Positions 8,294 to 16,383 of a stretch of 34,321 nucleotides of DNA are shown one piece after another. Position 1 is the first letter of the stretch; every line of letters begins with the position of its first letter. The translations under genes were made by a program, and so were the position numbers. The DNA is from an uncultured Faecalibacterium sp. (GTDB taxonomy: Bacteria; Bacillota; Clostridia; Oscillospirales; Ruminococcaceae): the NCBI GenBank assembly GCA_904394215.1, contig CAJFNF010000036.1, forward strand, positions 1-34,321, written 5' to 3'. The notes beneath the pieces were generated by a model. It searched no databases. It had not been told where the DNA came from and saw only the letters and a list, made by a program, of their open reading frames with translations.

Positions 8294-9216
8294 GCCTGGA
8301 GTCCTTTCATCGCGGCGTCGCAGCCGGCCATCAGTTCCTCAAAGATCTGGCGCAGGGGCTTGATCTCGTGGAGCATGCCCGCCACCTGGCCGCACATAAA
8401 GCTGCCGCCGTCCAGGTCGCCCTCAAAGACGGCCTTGCGCAGGGAGCCAAGGGTCAGTTTTTCCCGCTCGGCCAGCGGCATGTTCTCTTTTTCCATTTCC
8501 AGGTACTGGCGTGCCATCTTGTTCTTCAGCACCCGGACGGGGGCGCCGGTGGTGCGGCCGGTGACCACGGTGTCGTTGGCGCCGGCCTTCAGCAGGGCCT
8601 TCTTGTAGTTCTCGTGGATGGGGCACTCCTGGCTCACCAGCAGGCAGGTACCCACCTGGACGCCGCAGGCGCCCAGGGCATAGGCAGCAGCCATCTGGCG
8701 GCCGTCGGCGATGCCGCCGGCTGCGATGACGGGGGCCTTGACGGCGTCCACCACCTGGGGCACCAGGGCCATGGTGGTCATCTCGCCCACGTGGCCGCCG
8801 CTCTCGGTGCCCTCGGCGATGAAGCCGTCCACCTCATACCGCTCCAGGCGCTTGGCCAGGATGGGGGCGGCCACCACGGGGAACACCTTGATGCCGGCTT
8901 CCTTCCAGGCGGGGACGAACTTGCCGGGGTTGCCGGCGCCGGTGGTCAGCACCTTGACGCCCTCTTCCACAACCACCTTGGCCAGGTCCTCGATGTGGGG
9001 GTTCATCAGCATCAGGTTGACGCCGAAGGGCTTGTCGGTGGCAGCCTTGGCGATGCGGATCTCCTTGCGGAGGGTCTCGCCGTCCCAGCCGCCGGAACCG
9101 ATGATGCCCAGGGCGCCGGCGTTGGAGACAGCCGCGGCGAAGGCGCCGGTGGCGATGTTGGCCATGCCGCCCTGAATGATGGGGAACTCAGTTCCCAGAA
9201 GTTCATTGATCTTCAT
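8290..9216 (-). CDS. fabK: Enoyl-ACP reductase II, FMN-dependent
   Basis: Flavoprotein of 308 aa catalysing the last step of each elongation cycle. It belongs to the nitronate monooxygenase-like TIM-barrel family: FPIIQGGMANIATG at the N-terminus, GAGNPGKFV near 75, EGTESGGHVG near 120 and VIAAGGIADGRQMAAAYALGACGVQVGTCLL near 155-185. The fab neighbours separate it from general nitronate monooxygenases. The start at 9216 follows AGGAG at 10 nt; the longer frame runs into fabH. No FabI is visible in the window. FabK enzymes are known to be little affected by triclosan. Confidence 0.93.
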   Translation of the reverse strand: MKINELLGTEFPIIQGGMANIATGAFAAAVSNAGALGIIGSGGWDGETLRKEIRIAKAATDKPFGVNLMLMNPHIEDLAKVVVEEGVKVLTTGAGNPGKFVPAWKEAGIKVFPVVAAPILAKRLERYEVDGFIAEGTESGGHVGEMTTMALVPQVVDAVKAPVIAAGGIADGRQMAAAYALGACGVQVGTCLLVSQECPIHENYKKALLKAGANDTVVTGRTTGAPVRVLKNKMARQYLEMEKENMPLAEREKLTLGSLRKAVFEGDLDGGSFMCGQVAGMLHEIKPLRQIFEELMAGCDAAMKGLQA

Positions 9217-9254
9217 GGTATGGAAACTCCTTTCTCTCGTGGGCGTCAGGCCCC

Positions 9255-10205
9255 TCAGACAAGCTGAAGCAGCGCGCCGGCCCAGGTCAGTCCGCCGCCG
9301 AAGCCTGCGCAAAGCACCTTCTGGCCGCTGTGCAGCTGGCCCGAGCGTACCAGCTCATCCAGCAGGATGGGGACGCTGGCCGCGGAAGTATTGCCGGTAT
9401 GGGCAATGTTGCCGGCGCATTTTTCGGGGTTCAGCTTCAGCTTCTTGATGGCGAAATCAAGGATCCGCTGGTTGGCCTGGTGGAACACAAAGTGGTCCAC
9501 CTGGTCCAGGCTGATGCCGGCCTTGGCGGCCACCTCTTTGGCACAGCGGGGCAGGACCTCGACTGCAAAGCGGAAAACCTCTTTGCCGTCCATGTGGATA
9601 TAGGAAGGGGCGCCTGTGTTGACGCCGGGGATCATCAGGGACTGGCGGTTGCCCCGGCTGCCCATGACGGCGCACAGGGAGGGGTAATCCTCCCCCCACT
9701 GCACCACCGCAGCGCCGGCGCCGTCGCCGAACAGCACGCAGGTGGACCGGTCGGTGAAGTCGGTGATCCGGCTCAGCACCTCGCAGCCGATCACCAGGCC
9801 GTACTTGCGGCCGCACTCGGCCAGCAGGCACTGGGCGATGTGGAGGCCGTAGACAAAGCCGGCGCAGGCGGCGTTCAGGTCAAAGCAGACGGTGTCCTCG
9901 GGCAGGCCCAGCTCCTTCTGCAGCACGCAGGCGGCGGAAGGGGTCAGGGTGTCCTGGGTCAGGCTGGCCACCAGGCAGACCCCGATCTGCTCGGGGCCCA
10001 CCCCGGCGCTCTCCAGGGCCTTGCGGGCCGCCGCCATGCACAGGCCCAGGTGGGTTTCCTCCCCCGAGCAGTAGTGGCGGCTGGAAATGCCGGTGCGGGT
10101 GGTGATCCACTCGTCGCTGGTGTCCACCATCTTTTCCAGGTCAAAGTTGGTCACTTCCCGGGCGGGCAGGGCCGAGCCGGTGCCCGCCAGTTTGATCCCA
10201 CTCAT
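9255..10205 (-). CDS. fabH: 3-oxoacyl-ACP synthase III (KAS III)
   Basis: Initiating condensing enzyme of 316 aa joining an acyl-CoA primer to malonyl-ACP. The Cys-His-Asn triad is intact: Cys114 in NAACAGFVYG, His242 in FHQANQRI and Asn272 in GNTSAASVPI. The C-terminal GFGGGLTWAG segment is typical of FabH. Its ATG overlaps the accA stop by 4 nt. Primer choice (straight or branched) cannot be read from sequence alone. Confidence 0.95.
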   Translation of the reverse strand: MSGIKLAGTGSALPAREVTNFDLEKMVDTSDEWITTRTGISSRHYCSGEETHLGLCMAAARKALESAGVGPEQIGVCLVASLTQDTLTPSAACVLQKELGLPEDTVCFDLNAACAGFVYGLHIAQCLLAECGRKYGLVIGCEVLSRITDFTDRSTCVLFGDGAGAAVVQWGEDYPSLCAVMGSRGNRQSLMIPGVNTGAPSYIHMDGKEVFRFAVEVLPRCAKEVAAKAGISLDQVDHFVFHQANQRILDFAIKKLKLNPEKCAGNIAHTGNTSAASVPILLDELVRSGQLHSGQKVLCAGFGGGLTWAGALLQLV

Positions 10206-11041
10206 AGGCGCTCCTTTCTCAGGGCGTTTGCGCCCATCATGCGGAATTTCTTGTACCGGGCCGCGGCCAGGGCGCTGCCGCTCATCTTGGACAGGGCGGC
10301 CAGCTCTTTGGCCAGCACCTCGTCCAGGGCGCGGTAGACCGCCTGGGGGTCGGTATGGGCCCCCTCGGCCGGCTCAGGGATGATGCCGTCGATCACCTTC
10401 AGTTCCAGCAGGTCGGCGGCGGTGAGCTTCATCACCTCGCAGGCCTCGTTGCTGCGGGAGGCGTCCTTCCACAGGATGGCGGCGAACCCCTCGGGGGAAA
10501 GCACCGAGTAGACGGCGTTTTCCAGCATCAGGACCCGGTTGCCCACGCCCAGAGCCAGGGCGCCGCCGCTGCCGCCTTCGCCGGTGACCACCGAGATCAC
10601 CGGCACGGTCAGCCGGCTGGACAGAGCCAGGGTGGAGGCGATGGCCTCGCCCTGGCCGTGGGCCTCGGCCTCGAGACCGGGGTAAGCCCCTGCGGTATCA
10701 ATGAAGGTGACGATGGGCCGGCGGAACTTTTCGGCTTGGAGCATCAGCCGCTGGGCCTTGCGGTAGCCCTCGGGGGAGGGCATGCCGAAGTGGCAGGCCA
10801 CGTGCTCTTCCAGGGTGCGGCCCTTGCGGTGGCCGATGACGGTCACCGGCTTGCCGTGGAACAGGCCCACGCCGCCGTAGATGGCGCCGTCGTCCATGCA
10901 GTTGCGGTCCCCCCGCTGCTCAAAGAAATCGGTGAACAGGGCGGACACGAAATCCGGGGTGCCGGGCCGGTCGGCGTGACGGGCCAGGGCCACCCGCTGG
11001 GCAGCGGTGCGCACACCGCTGGTCACAACCTCATTTGCCAC
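10202..11041 (-). CDS. accA: Acetyl-CoA carboxylase carboxyltransferase, alpha subunit
   Basis: Subunit of 279 aa of the carboxyltransferase that moves CO2 from biotin to acetyl-CoA, paired with AccD. Recognisable segments are [39 protein letters not shown] and [17 protein letters not shown], followed by [12 protein letters not shown]. The GTG at 11041 is chosen as start because AAGGAGG lies 8 nt upstream. An ATG at 11062 is in frame but has no ribosome site and would place that AAGGAGG inside the gene. It overlaps the end of accD by 11 bp. Confidence 0.92.
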   Translation of the reverse strand: MANEVVTSGVRTAAQRVALARHADRPGTPDFVSALFTDFFEQRGDRNCMDDGAIYGGVGLFHGKPVTVIGHRKGRTLEEHVACHFGMPSPEGYRKAQRLMLQAEKFRRPIVTFIDTAGAYPGLEAEAHGQGEAIASTLALSSRLTVPVISVVTGEGGSGGALALGVGNRVLMLENAVYSVLSPEGFAAILWKDASRSNEACEVMKLTAADLLELKVIDGIIPEPAEGAHTDPQAVYRALDEVLAKELAALSKMSGSALAAARYKKFRMMGANALRKERL

Positions 11042-11896
11042 GGGAATCCCCTCCTTTTCCATGGAGTTTCAGCAGCTGGATCAGGGTGCTGCGCATCCGT
11101 GCACGGGGGACGATGGCGTCCAGGAACCCGTGCTCCAGCAGGTACTCGGCGGTCTGGAACCCCTCGGGGAGCTTTTCCCCGATGGTCTGTTCGATGACCC
11201 GGGGCCCGGCAAAGCCGATCAGCGCCCCCGGCTCGGCCAGCATGATGTCACCCAGGCTGGCGAAGCTGGCGGTGACGCCGCCGGTGGTGGGGTGGGTCAT
11301 CACCGAGATGTAGAGGCCGCCGTGCTCCGAGAACCGCTCAATGGCGGCGGAGGTCTTGGCCATCTGCATCAGGGAGAGGATGCCCTCCTGCATCCGGGCG
11401 CCGCCGCTGGCCGAAAACAGGATCAGGGGCAGCTTGTTTTTGTCGGCGTATTCCACCAGGCGGGTGACTTTCTCACCCAGGGCAGCGCTCATGCTGCCCA
11501 TAAAGAACCGGCTGTCCAGGACGCCGGCCGCTACCTTGGCGCCGTCGATGCGGCCCACGGCGGTGACCACGCCCTCCCCCAGGCCGGTGCGGCGGCGGGC
11601 GCCGTCCAGCTTGGCCTCGTAGCCGGGGAAATCCAGGGGGTCGTTGGAAACCAGGTCCTCATCCAGCTCCTTGAAGCTGCCCTGATCCAAAATCAGGCTC
11701 AGCCGGTAGTAGGCGCCGATGGGATGGTGATGGCCGCACAAAGGACAGACATAGTAATTCTTCACCAGGTCCCGGCGGAGCACCATCTGGCCGCAGGCGG
11801 GGCATTCCTCCTCGGTGTTGGCGGGGACGATGGTGCCCGAATCCCGCAGGGCCTTGAGGCTCAGCAGCTTGTGGCGGCGGCGGGCAAATACACTGC

Positions 11897-11900
<4 letters not shown>
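11031..11900 (-). CDS. accD: Acetyl-CoA carboxylase carboxyltransferase, beta subunit
   Basis: Partner of AccA, 289 aa. An N-terminal zinc ribbon uses Cys33, Cys36, Cys52 and Cys55 (CPACG...CPLCG). The crotonase-fold carboxyltransferase domain follows, with [34 protein letters not shown] and [16 protein letters not shown]. The ATG overlaps the accC stop by 4 nt, so subunit synthesis is coupled through accC-accD-accA. Confidence 0.95.
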
Positions 11901-12718
<818 letters not shown>

Positions 12719-12737
12719 CGACTCGCTGCGGGCCTCC

Positions 12738-13250
12738 TCAAAGAGGGGGATCAGCTGGTCGGGCGCCGGCGGAAGCCTTGATCAGGACGGGATAGCCGAT
12801 GCGGTCGGCGATCTCCTTGGCCTGCTGGGCGGTGTCCACCGCCCCGTCCGAGCCGGGCACCACCGGCACGCCGGCGGACTGCATCAGCTTACGGGCCGAG
12901 GCCTTGTTGCCCATGGCCCGGATCACGTCGCCCGAGGGCCCGATGAAGGCGATGCCCGCCTCGGCGCAGGCGTCGGCGAACTGGTCGTTTTCGCTCAGGA
13001 AGCCGTAGCCGGGGTGGATGGCGTCGCAGCCGGCAGCCTTGGCCACCGTCAGGATGGCGTTCATGTTCAGGTAGCTGTCGGCGGCCCGGGCAGGGCCGAT
13101 GCAGTAGGCCTGTTCGGCCAGCTGGACGTGGAGGGCCTCGGCGTCGGCGGCGGAGTAGACCACCACCGGCTCGATGTCCAGTTCACGGCAGGCCCGCAGG
13201 ATCCGCAGGGCGATCTCGCCGCGGTTGGCAATCAAAATGCGCTTGAACAT
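12738..13250 (-). CDS. accC: Biotin carboxylase, N-terminal fragment
   Basis: Contains the complete biotin carboxylase N-domain: [19 protein letters not shown] at the start, [10 protein letters not shown] near 79 and [10 protein letters not shown] near 116. It enters the ATP-grasp domain at GYPVLIKAS, keeping the Lys of that motif. It then runs out of frame for eight codons to a TGA. The start at 13250 is 4 bp after accB. Confidence 0.8.
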   Translation of the reverse strand: MFKRILIANRGEIALRILRACRELDIEPVVVYSAADAEALHVQLAEQAYCIGPARAADSYLNMNAILTVAKAAGCDAIHPGYGFLSENDQFADACAEAGIAFIGPSGDVIRAMGNKASARKLMQSAGVPVVPGSDGAVDTAQQAKEIADRIGYPVLIKASAGARPADPPL

Positions 13251-13254
13251 GGTT

Positions 13255-13707
13255 TCACCCTTCCCGGTAGCGGATCAGGGGATCCCCAAAGGACACCAGC
13301 GCGCCATCCTCCTGCAGGATGGCCTCAATGACGCAGTCGCAGGGAGCCTTGACCTCGCTCATCATTTTCATTGCCTCCATGAGGCAGACGGTCTGCCCCT
13401 TCTGGACCTTGTCGCCCACCTGAACGAAGGGGGGCTGGTCGGGTGCAGAGGCAACGTAGAAAGTGCCCACCACCGGGGCGGTGATGCATTTGCCCTCTTC
13501 TGCGGGGGCGGCGGGAGCGGCAGCCGGAGCCGGGGCCGCGGGGGCAGCAGCTGCTGCCGGGGCCGGGGCCGGGACAGCAGGGGCAGCCGGCAGGCCGGCC
13601 GTCCCCTTGCCCATCTCCAGGTCGGTATCTTTGGTATGTAATTTGAATGCAGTGAGGCTGCTGGCGTCAAACCGGGCCATCAGCTCCAGGATTTCCTGAT
13701 TGGTCAT
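13255..13707 (-). CDS. accB: Biotin carboxyl carrier protein of acetyl-CoA carboxylase
   Basis: Carrier of 150 aa that holds biotin. Residues 1-35 are a short helical N-terminus. Residues 38-70 form a flexible Ala-Pro linker, and 74-150 form the biotinyl domain with the MEAMKMM motif, biotinylated at Lys114. The start at 13707 has an AAGGAG site. It lies between acpP and accC, with a 4-bp gap to accC. Confidence 0.95.
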   Translation of the reverse strand: MTNQEILELMARFDASSLTAFKLHTKDTDLEMGKGTAGLPAAPAVPAPAPAAAAAPAAPAPAAAPAAPAEEGKCITAPVVGTFYVASAPDQPPFVQVGDKVQKGQTVCLMEAMKMMSEVKAPCDCVIEAILQEDGALVSFGDPLIRYREG

Positions 13708-13751
13708 AGAGGCTCCTTTCCCTTACAAGCGATGAAGCGCAGACCGGTTGC

Positions 13752-14000
13752 TTACTCAGCCTTCTCAGCCTCGTCAGCGTGGTCCTGCAGGTACTTGTAC
13801 AGGTCGCCCACAGTCTTCAGGTTGGGCAGGTCCTCGTCGGCGATGGAGATGCCGAAGGCCTCTTCCAGGGCCATGGACAGCTCCACAGCAGACAGGCTGT
13901 CAGCCTCCAGGTCCTCGGCCAGGGTGGCGTCCATGGTCACCTTGTCGGCGTCGCAGCTCAGGGTCTCAACAACAATTTCCTTAACCTTCTCGAAGTCCAT
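13752..14000 (-). CDS. acpP: Acyl carrier protein
   Basis: Acidic four-helix carrier of 82 aa that shuttles growing acyl chains. The phosphopantetheine site is Ser35 in EADSLSAVEL; the residue after DSL is Ser where many ACPs have Asp. The start at 14000 (MDFEKVKEIV) has AAGGAG about 8 nt upstream; the frame is open further but that part crosses the leader palindromes. It is the first gene of the operon. Confidence 0.95.
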   Translation of the reverse strand: MDFEKVKEIVVETLSCDADKVTMDATLAEDLEADSLSAVELSMALEEAFGISIADEDLPNLKTVGDLYKYLQDHADEAEKAE

Positions 14001-14036
14001 GATGATTTCTCCTTTTCGTCTACCAAAATCGGTTTG

Positions 14037-14079
14037 TTTCAAAATTTTTTGAAAATCATTTTATCTAAAAAATTTTAGA
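14037..14079. promoter_or_regulatory. Candidate operators in the fab operon leader
   Basis: Two AT-rich palindromes lie between the predicted transcription start and acpP: 14037-14054 (TTTCAAAA-TT-TTTTGAAA) and 14064-14079 (TCTAAAA-AA-TTTTAGA). Overlapping the first is TTTGAAAATCATT, which partly resembles the FabT box TTTGA-N3-TCAAA. They are plausible targets of the operon's own MarR protein; this is inference. Confidence 0.5.
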
Positions 14080-14097
14080 AAAAATAATTTTACAGGT

Positions 14098-14125
14098 ATT
14101 CTAGCAGATCATCCAGGATTGTCAA
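14098..14125 (-). promoter_or_regulatory. Promoter of the acc-fab operon
   Basis: On the minus strand a consensus TTGACA (14120-14125) and TAGAAT (14098-14103) are separated by 16 nt, about 100 bp upstream of acpP. No other promoter of this quality was noticed inside the operon. Confidence 0.75.
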
Positions 14126-14345
14126 GCGTTTTTAGGTAAAAAAATACAGCAAAAAACCAGCTGCCATTTTTCGCGCTTTGAAACAATCCAAAGGTTTTTC
14201 CTTTTCTTTCCAAAGAAAAAAGCTGCCTTTGCCCCCTTTTGCTTTGGATTTGTGGCCCCGGGCGGCCGCGGAGATTCCATTAAATTTTTTTATATTTTAT
14301 CTTTTACCTTTTCTGCCGCTGTTTTTGACACAGGGGTTGTTTTTC

Positions 14346-14411
14346 CCGGAAAAAACGGGGCCGGTGCCGGGTTTTTCCCGGAAAAGTCAGCATCTTTCAC
14401 TGACTTTTTTC
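14346..14411 (+). terminator. Tandem hairpins upstream of the GGDEF gene
   Basis: One stem joins CCGGAAAAAAC (14347-14357) to GTTTTTCCCGG (14371-14381) with one mismatch. A second joins AAAAGTCAG (14382-14390) to CTGACTTTT (14400-14408), followed by more T. The second looks like a plus-strand terminator although no plus-strand gene lies upstream. The surrounding 14126-14345 is AT-rich with no recognisable gene. Confidence 0.45.
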
Positions 14412-14427
14412 ATTTTTGTGGTATAAT
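14400..14427 (+). promoter_or_regulatory. Possible promoter of the GGDEF gene
   Basis: A TATAAT (14422-14427) preceded by TG and a weak CTGACT at 16-nt spacing overlaps the hairpin above. It is about 70 bp upstream of the reading frame. Confidence 0.45.
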
Positions 14428-14498
14428 AAGGACAAATCCACCAGTATGGCAGGAAAAACTCCTGTTTTTTCTTTTTCTGTCATCTGCCGGCGGGCCGG

Positions 14499-15221
14499 GT
14501 GTGGATTGCCACCGACGCTTCCACCGGCATCAGCCTCCGGGTCCATCAGCGGGTGACCCTGCTGTTCCGGTGGGACGGGGCGCAGCTGCGCTGCTTCCAC
14601 ATCCACATCTCCAACCCCTATGAGGAGATGCAGGAAGGGGACGTGGGCTTCCCGCTGCAGATGGCCCGGCAGTCCTGCCTTTACTTAGAGGAACAGATCG
14701 CCCTGCAGAAGGAGAAGATTGCCCGGCAGACCGCCCAGCTGGAGCGGCTGAGCTACCACGACGGCCTCACCGGGGCCTTCAACCGGAACAAATACAACCA
14801 GCTGCTGGAACAGCACTGGGACCAGAGCCTTTCCAGCCTGGGGGTGGGCTGCTTTGACCTGAACGGCCTCAAGCAGACCAACGACGCCCTGGGCCACAGC
14901 GCCGGGGACGTATTGATCCAGCAGATGGCCGCCCGGCTGGAGGCACAATTCCCCGGCCAGGTGTACCGGATCGGCAGGGACGAGTTCCTGGTGCTGGACA
15001 GCCTGCGGGACCGCCAGGCCTTCCAGGCGGCGGTGCGGGAGGTCCGGGGCCAGCTGGAAGGCAGCGGGGTCAGCTGCTCGGTGGGCACCTCCTGGCGGTC
15101 GGCCCCCTGTTCCCTGCCGGCCCAGGCCGATGAGGCGGACAGCCGGATGTACTGGGCCAAGCGCCGCTATTATGACAACCTGGCGGGCAGCGCCTACCGC
15201 CACCACCCCCACGAAGATTAA
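14499..15221 (+). CDS. GGDEF-domain protein, N-terminally truncated and degenerate
   Basis: The 240-aa frame has a short N-terminal remnant (1-50), a probable coiled coil (about 60-84, EEQIALQKEKIARQTAQ) and a GGDEF domain from YHDGLTGAFNRNKYN (86 onward). Metal-site Asp120 (CFDLNGLKQTND) is kept. The signature reads GRDEF (159-163) instead of GG(D/E)EF, and no RxxD inhibitory site precedes it. In the family such proteins make cyclic di-GMP; with Arg in place of the second Gly, activity is doubtful. No ATG with a ribosome site begins the frame: an in-frame TAA at 14427 closes it upstream, and only GTG 14499 or a CTG remain. The gene has probably lost its sensory N-terminus. It could still be a GTP-binding pseudo-enzyme. 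Confidence 0.65.
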   Translation: MWIATDASTGISLRVHQRVTLLFRWDGAQLRCFHIHISNPYEEMQEGDVGFPLQMARQSCLYLEEQIALQKEKIARQTAQLERLSYHDGLTGAFNRNKYNQLLEQHWDQSLSSLGVGCFDLNGLKQTNDALGHSAGDVLIQQMAARLEAQFPGQVYRIGRDEFLVLDSLRDRQAFQAAVREVRGQLEGSGVSCSVGTSWRSAPCSLPAQADEADSRMYWAKRRYYDNLAGSAYRHHPHED

Positions 15222-15265
15222 CCCCGCCTGAGGCGGGGGGGCATTTCCCCCGGCCCTGCGGCCTT

Positions 15266-15330
15266 CCTCTTGCGCTTAGCCAATTTTCTCGGCGGGCGGC
15301 GGTGCGCCCTTGTGAAAATTGGAGCGCTGC
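15266..15330. repeat. Structured 65-bp repeat, copy 1
   Basis: Begins CCTCTTGCGCTTAGCC and ends GAAAATTGGAGCGCTGC. The outer arms GCGCT...CCAATTTTC and GAAAATTGG-AGCGC are complementary, so the unit folds as a long hairpin with a GC-rich middle. Copy 2 is identical over all 65 bp. Confidence 0.85.
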
Positions 15331-15333
15331 GCC

Positions 15334-15378
15334 AAACACAGCTCCCTGTTTCGTCCACCGGACGCGGTCGCTGTGTTT
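15334..15378. repeat. Loop-module repeat with variable arms, copy A
   Basis: A 27-bp core (15343-15369) containing TTCGTCCACCGGACGCGGTC is enclosed by 9-bp complementary arms AAACACAGC (15334-15342) and GCTGTGTTT (15370-15378). The core itself holds GTCC-ACC-GGAC. Copy B at 15565-15609 keeps the core (24 of 27 identical) but has entirely different arms that again pair perfectly. Confidence 0.8.
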
Positions 15379-15379
15379 G

Positions 15380-15444
15380 CCTCTTGCGCTTAGCCAATTT
15401 TCTCGGCGGGCGGCGGTGCGCCCTTGTGAAAATTGGAGCGCTGC
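15380..15444. repeat. Structured 65-bp repeat, copy 2
   Basis: Identical to 15266-15330. The 51 bp that follow (15445-15495) differ from the loop module that follows copies 1 and 3, so the composite unit is interrupted here. Confidence 0.85.
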
Positions 15445-15495
15445 TCCGGGTTGCCGTTGACCAAATATGCAGCGCGGGTCGCCGCGGTGTGCCGT

Positions 15496-15561
15496 CCTCT
15501 TGCGCTTAGCCAATTTTCCCTGCGGGCCGCAGGAGCGCCCTTGTGAAAATTGGAGCGCTGC
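15496..15561. repeat. Structured repeat, copy 3 (diverged centre)
   Basis: The outer arms are the same as in copies 1 and 2. The middle is replaced by CCTGCGGGCCGCAGG, which forms its own hairpin. Keeping the stem while changing the loop suggests selection for structure. Confidence 0.8.
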
Positions 15562-15564
15562 GCC

Positions 15565-15609
15565 AGCGGCGGCTTCCTGCTTCGTCCACTGGACGCGGTC
15601 GCCGCCGCT
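15565..15609. repeat. Loop-module repeat with variable arms, copy B
   Basis: Arms AGCGGCGGC (15565-15573) and GCCGCCGCT (15601-15609) enclose a 27-bp core ending in GGACGCGGTC, as in copy A. All nine arm pairs differ in sequence from copy A but are conserved as pairs. Confidence 0.8.
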
Positions 15610-15616
15610 GCCTTTG

Positions 15617-15641
15617 CTTACTTTTCTTCCAGAAAAGTAAG
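15617..15641. terminator. Hairpin overlapping the end of the HD gene
   Basis: CTTACTTTTC (15617-15626) and GAAAAGTAAG (15632-15641) form a perfect 10-bp stem with a 5-nt loop. It includes the HD gene stop codon. A T run is weak, so termination is uncertain. Confidence 0.5.
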
Positions 15642-16115
15642 AGAAACAAGCTGCCGCCCCTGGGGTGTCCGGAAAACTGACCGGATCTCCTGGCGCCGGG
15701 CCGGGTCGGGGGGACACTCGTAGCAGTTGACGATCAGGTCGGCCTCCATCAGCAGCTGCATCAGCGGGCCCCGGGGCCGGCTGTATTCGTGGTGATGGAG
15801 CACCAGCTCCAGCACCTCGGGCAAAAAGTCCGCCGGGTACCCCGCCTTTGCCAGGAACTTCGCCGCCAGGGCCGGGGCGGCCTGCTGCTGCTCGGCCTGG
15901 GTGGCCTTCAGGCCCCGGTCCTTGCAGTCCTTGATGGCGATGTCGTGGAGGATGGCCCCCGCCCCCAGCACCGCCTCCTGGTGCTCGTCCAGTTCCGCCT
16001 GCCGGGCCAGCATCTTGGCCAGGGCGTATACCTTTAAGATGTGCTGGGTCCGCCGGGGATGGCCCTCCTCATAGCACAGCGCGCTGTACAGCAGCTGCCC
16101 TTCCCTGTCTGTCAT
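15618..16115 (-). CDS. HD-domain hydrolase
   Basis: Predicted metal-dependent phosphohydrolase of 165 aa. HD residues are His25 (RTQHILKVYALAK), His57-Asp58 (GAGAILHDIA), the histidine cluster LHHHEYS near 107-109, and Asp126 (MEADLIVN). The family includes small-nucleotide and nucleotide-phosphate hydrolases; no specific substrate can be read. The start at 16115 (MTDREGQ) has AAAGGCGG upstream. It is divergent from the thiamin operon, with back-to-back promoters, but nothing shows a thiamin role. Its 3' end abuts the structured repeats. Confidence 0.8.
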   Translation of the reverse strand: MTDREGQLLYSALCYEEGHPRRTQHILKVYALAKMLARQAELDEHQEAVLGAGAILHDIAIKDCKDRGLKATQAEQQQAAPALAAKFLAKAGYPADFLPEVLELVLHHHEYSRPRGPLMQLLMEADLIVNCYECPPDPARRQEIRSVFRTPQGRQLVSLTFLEEK

Positions 16116-16143
16116 GTTTCGACCGCCTTTCTGTTTTTCCCCC

Positions 16144-16172
16144 AGTATACCCCCAAACCTTCCCCGCTGCAA
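16144..16172 (-). promoter_or_regulatory. Promoter of the HD-domain gene
   Basis: On the minus strand TTGCAG (16167-16172) and TATACT (16144-16149) lie 17 nt apart, 29 bp from the HD start codon. Confidence 0.65.
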
Positions 16173-16178
16173 CCGCCC

Positions 16179-16207
16179 TTGACAAGGAGGCCCCGCCGCG
16201 CTATACT
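16179..16207 (+). promoter_or_regulatory. Promoter of the thiamin operon
   Basis: A consensus TTGACA (16179-16184) and TATACT (16202-16207) with a 17-nt spacer sit directly upstream of the TPP riboswitch. Confidence 0.85.
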
Positions 16208-16246
16208 GTGAGCCGTCAGGAGGCTTTTTGCCCCTGAAGAAATTTC

Positions 16247-16340
16247 ATACCCGGGGAGCTTGCAGACAGGCTGAGAGGAAGGTGTGCCCTTCGACCCGCA
16301 AACCTGATTTGGATAATGCCAACGTAGGGACCGCAAGCGC
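16247..16340 (+). ncRNA. TPP riboswitch aptamer (THI element)
   Basis: The conserved TPP aptamer parts occur in order: GGGGAGC (16253-16259), CTGAGAGG (16271-16278), GACCC (16293-16297), ACCTGATTTGGATAATGCC (16302-16320) and AACGTAGGGA (16321-16330). Thiamin pyrophosphate binding is established for this family. It precedes thiW-thiM-thiE-thiD-thiC and is followed by a terminator that it can control. Confidence 0.95.
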
Positions 16341-16347
16341 TTGTATC

Positions 16348-16383
16348 ATCGGAGATGCCAAATCAGGCATCTCCGATTTTTTT
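16348..16383 (+). terminator. TPP-riboswitch-controlled terminator
   Basis: The 12-bp stem ATCGGAGATGCC / GGCATCTCCGAT (16348-16359 / 16366-16377) with a 6-nt loop is followed by seven T. CCAAATCAGG (16358-16367), spanning the loop and stem edges, is a perfect complement of the aptamer segment CCTGATTTGG (16303-16312). The aptamer strand can therefore act as antiterminator when TPP is absent. TPP binding should favour termination. Confidence 0.88.

Noticed and set aside
11041-11062. ATG at 11062 as accA start
   Set aside because: It has no ribosome site and would put the AAGGAGG site inside the gene; the GTG at 11041 is well placed.
14178-14426. 82-codon plus-strand frame rich in Phe and Leu
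   Set aside because: It lies across hairpins, lacks a ribosome site, and its hydrophobicity comes from T-rich DNA.
14126-14498. Cyclic-di-GMP riboswitch before the GGDEF gene
   Set aside because: The hairpins do not contain the conserved GEMM bases; they look like terminator-type stems.
15266-15609. CRISPR array
   Set aside because: Only three repeats, each 65 bp with internal hairpins, unequal spacing, and two spacers that share a common core. No cas genes are nearby.
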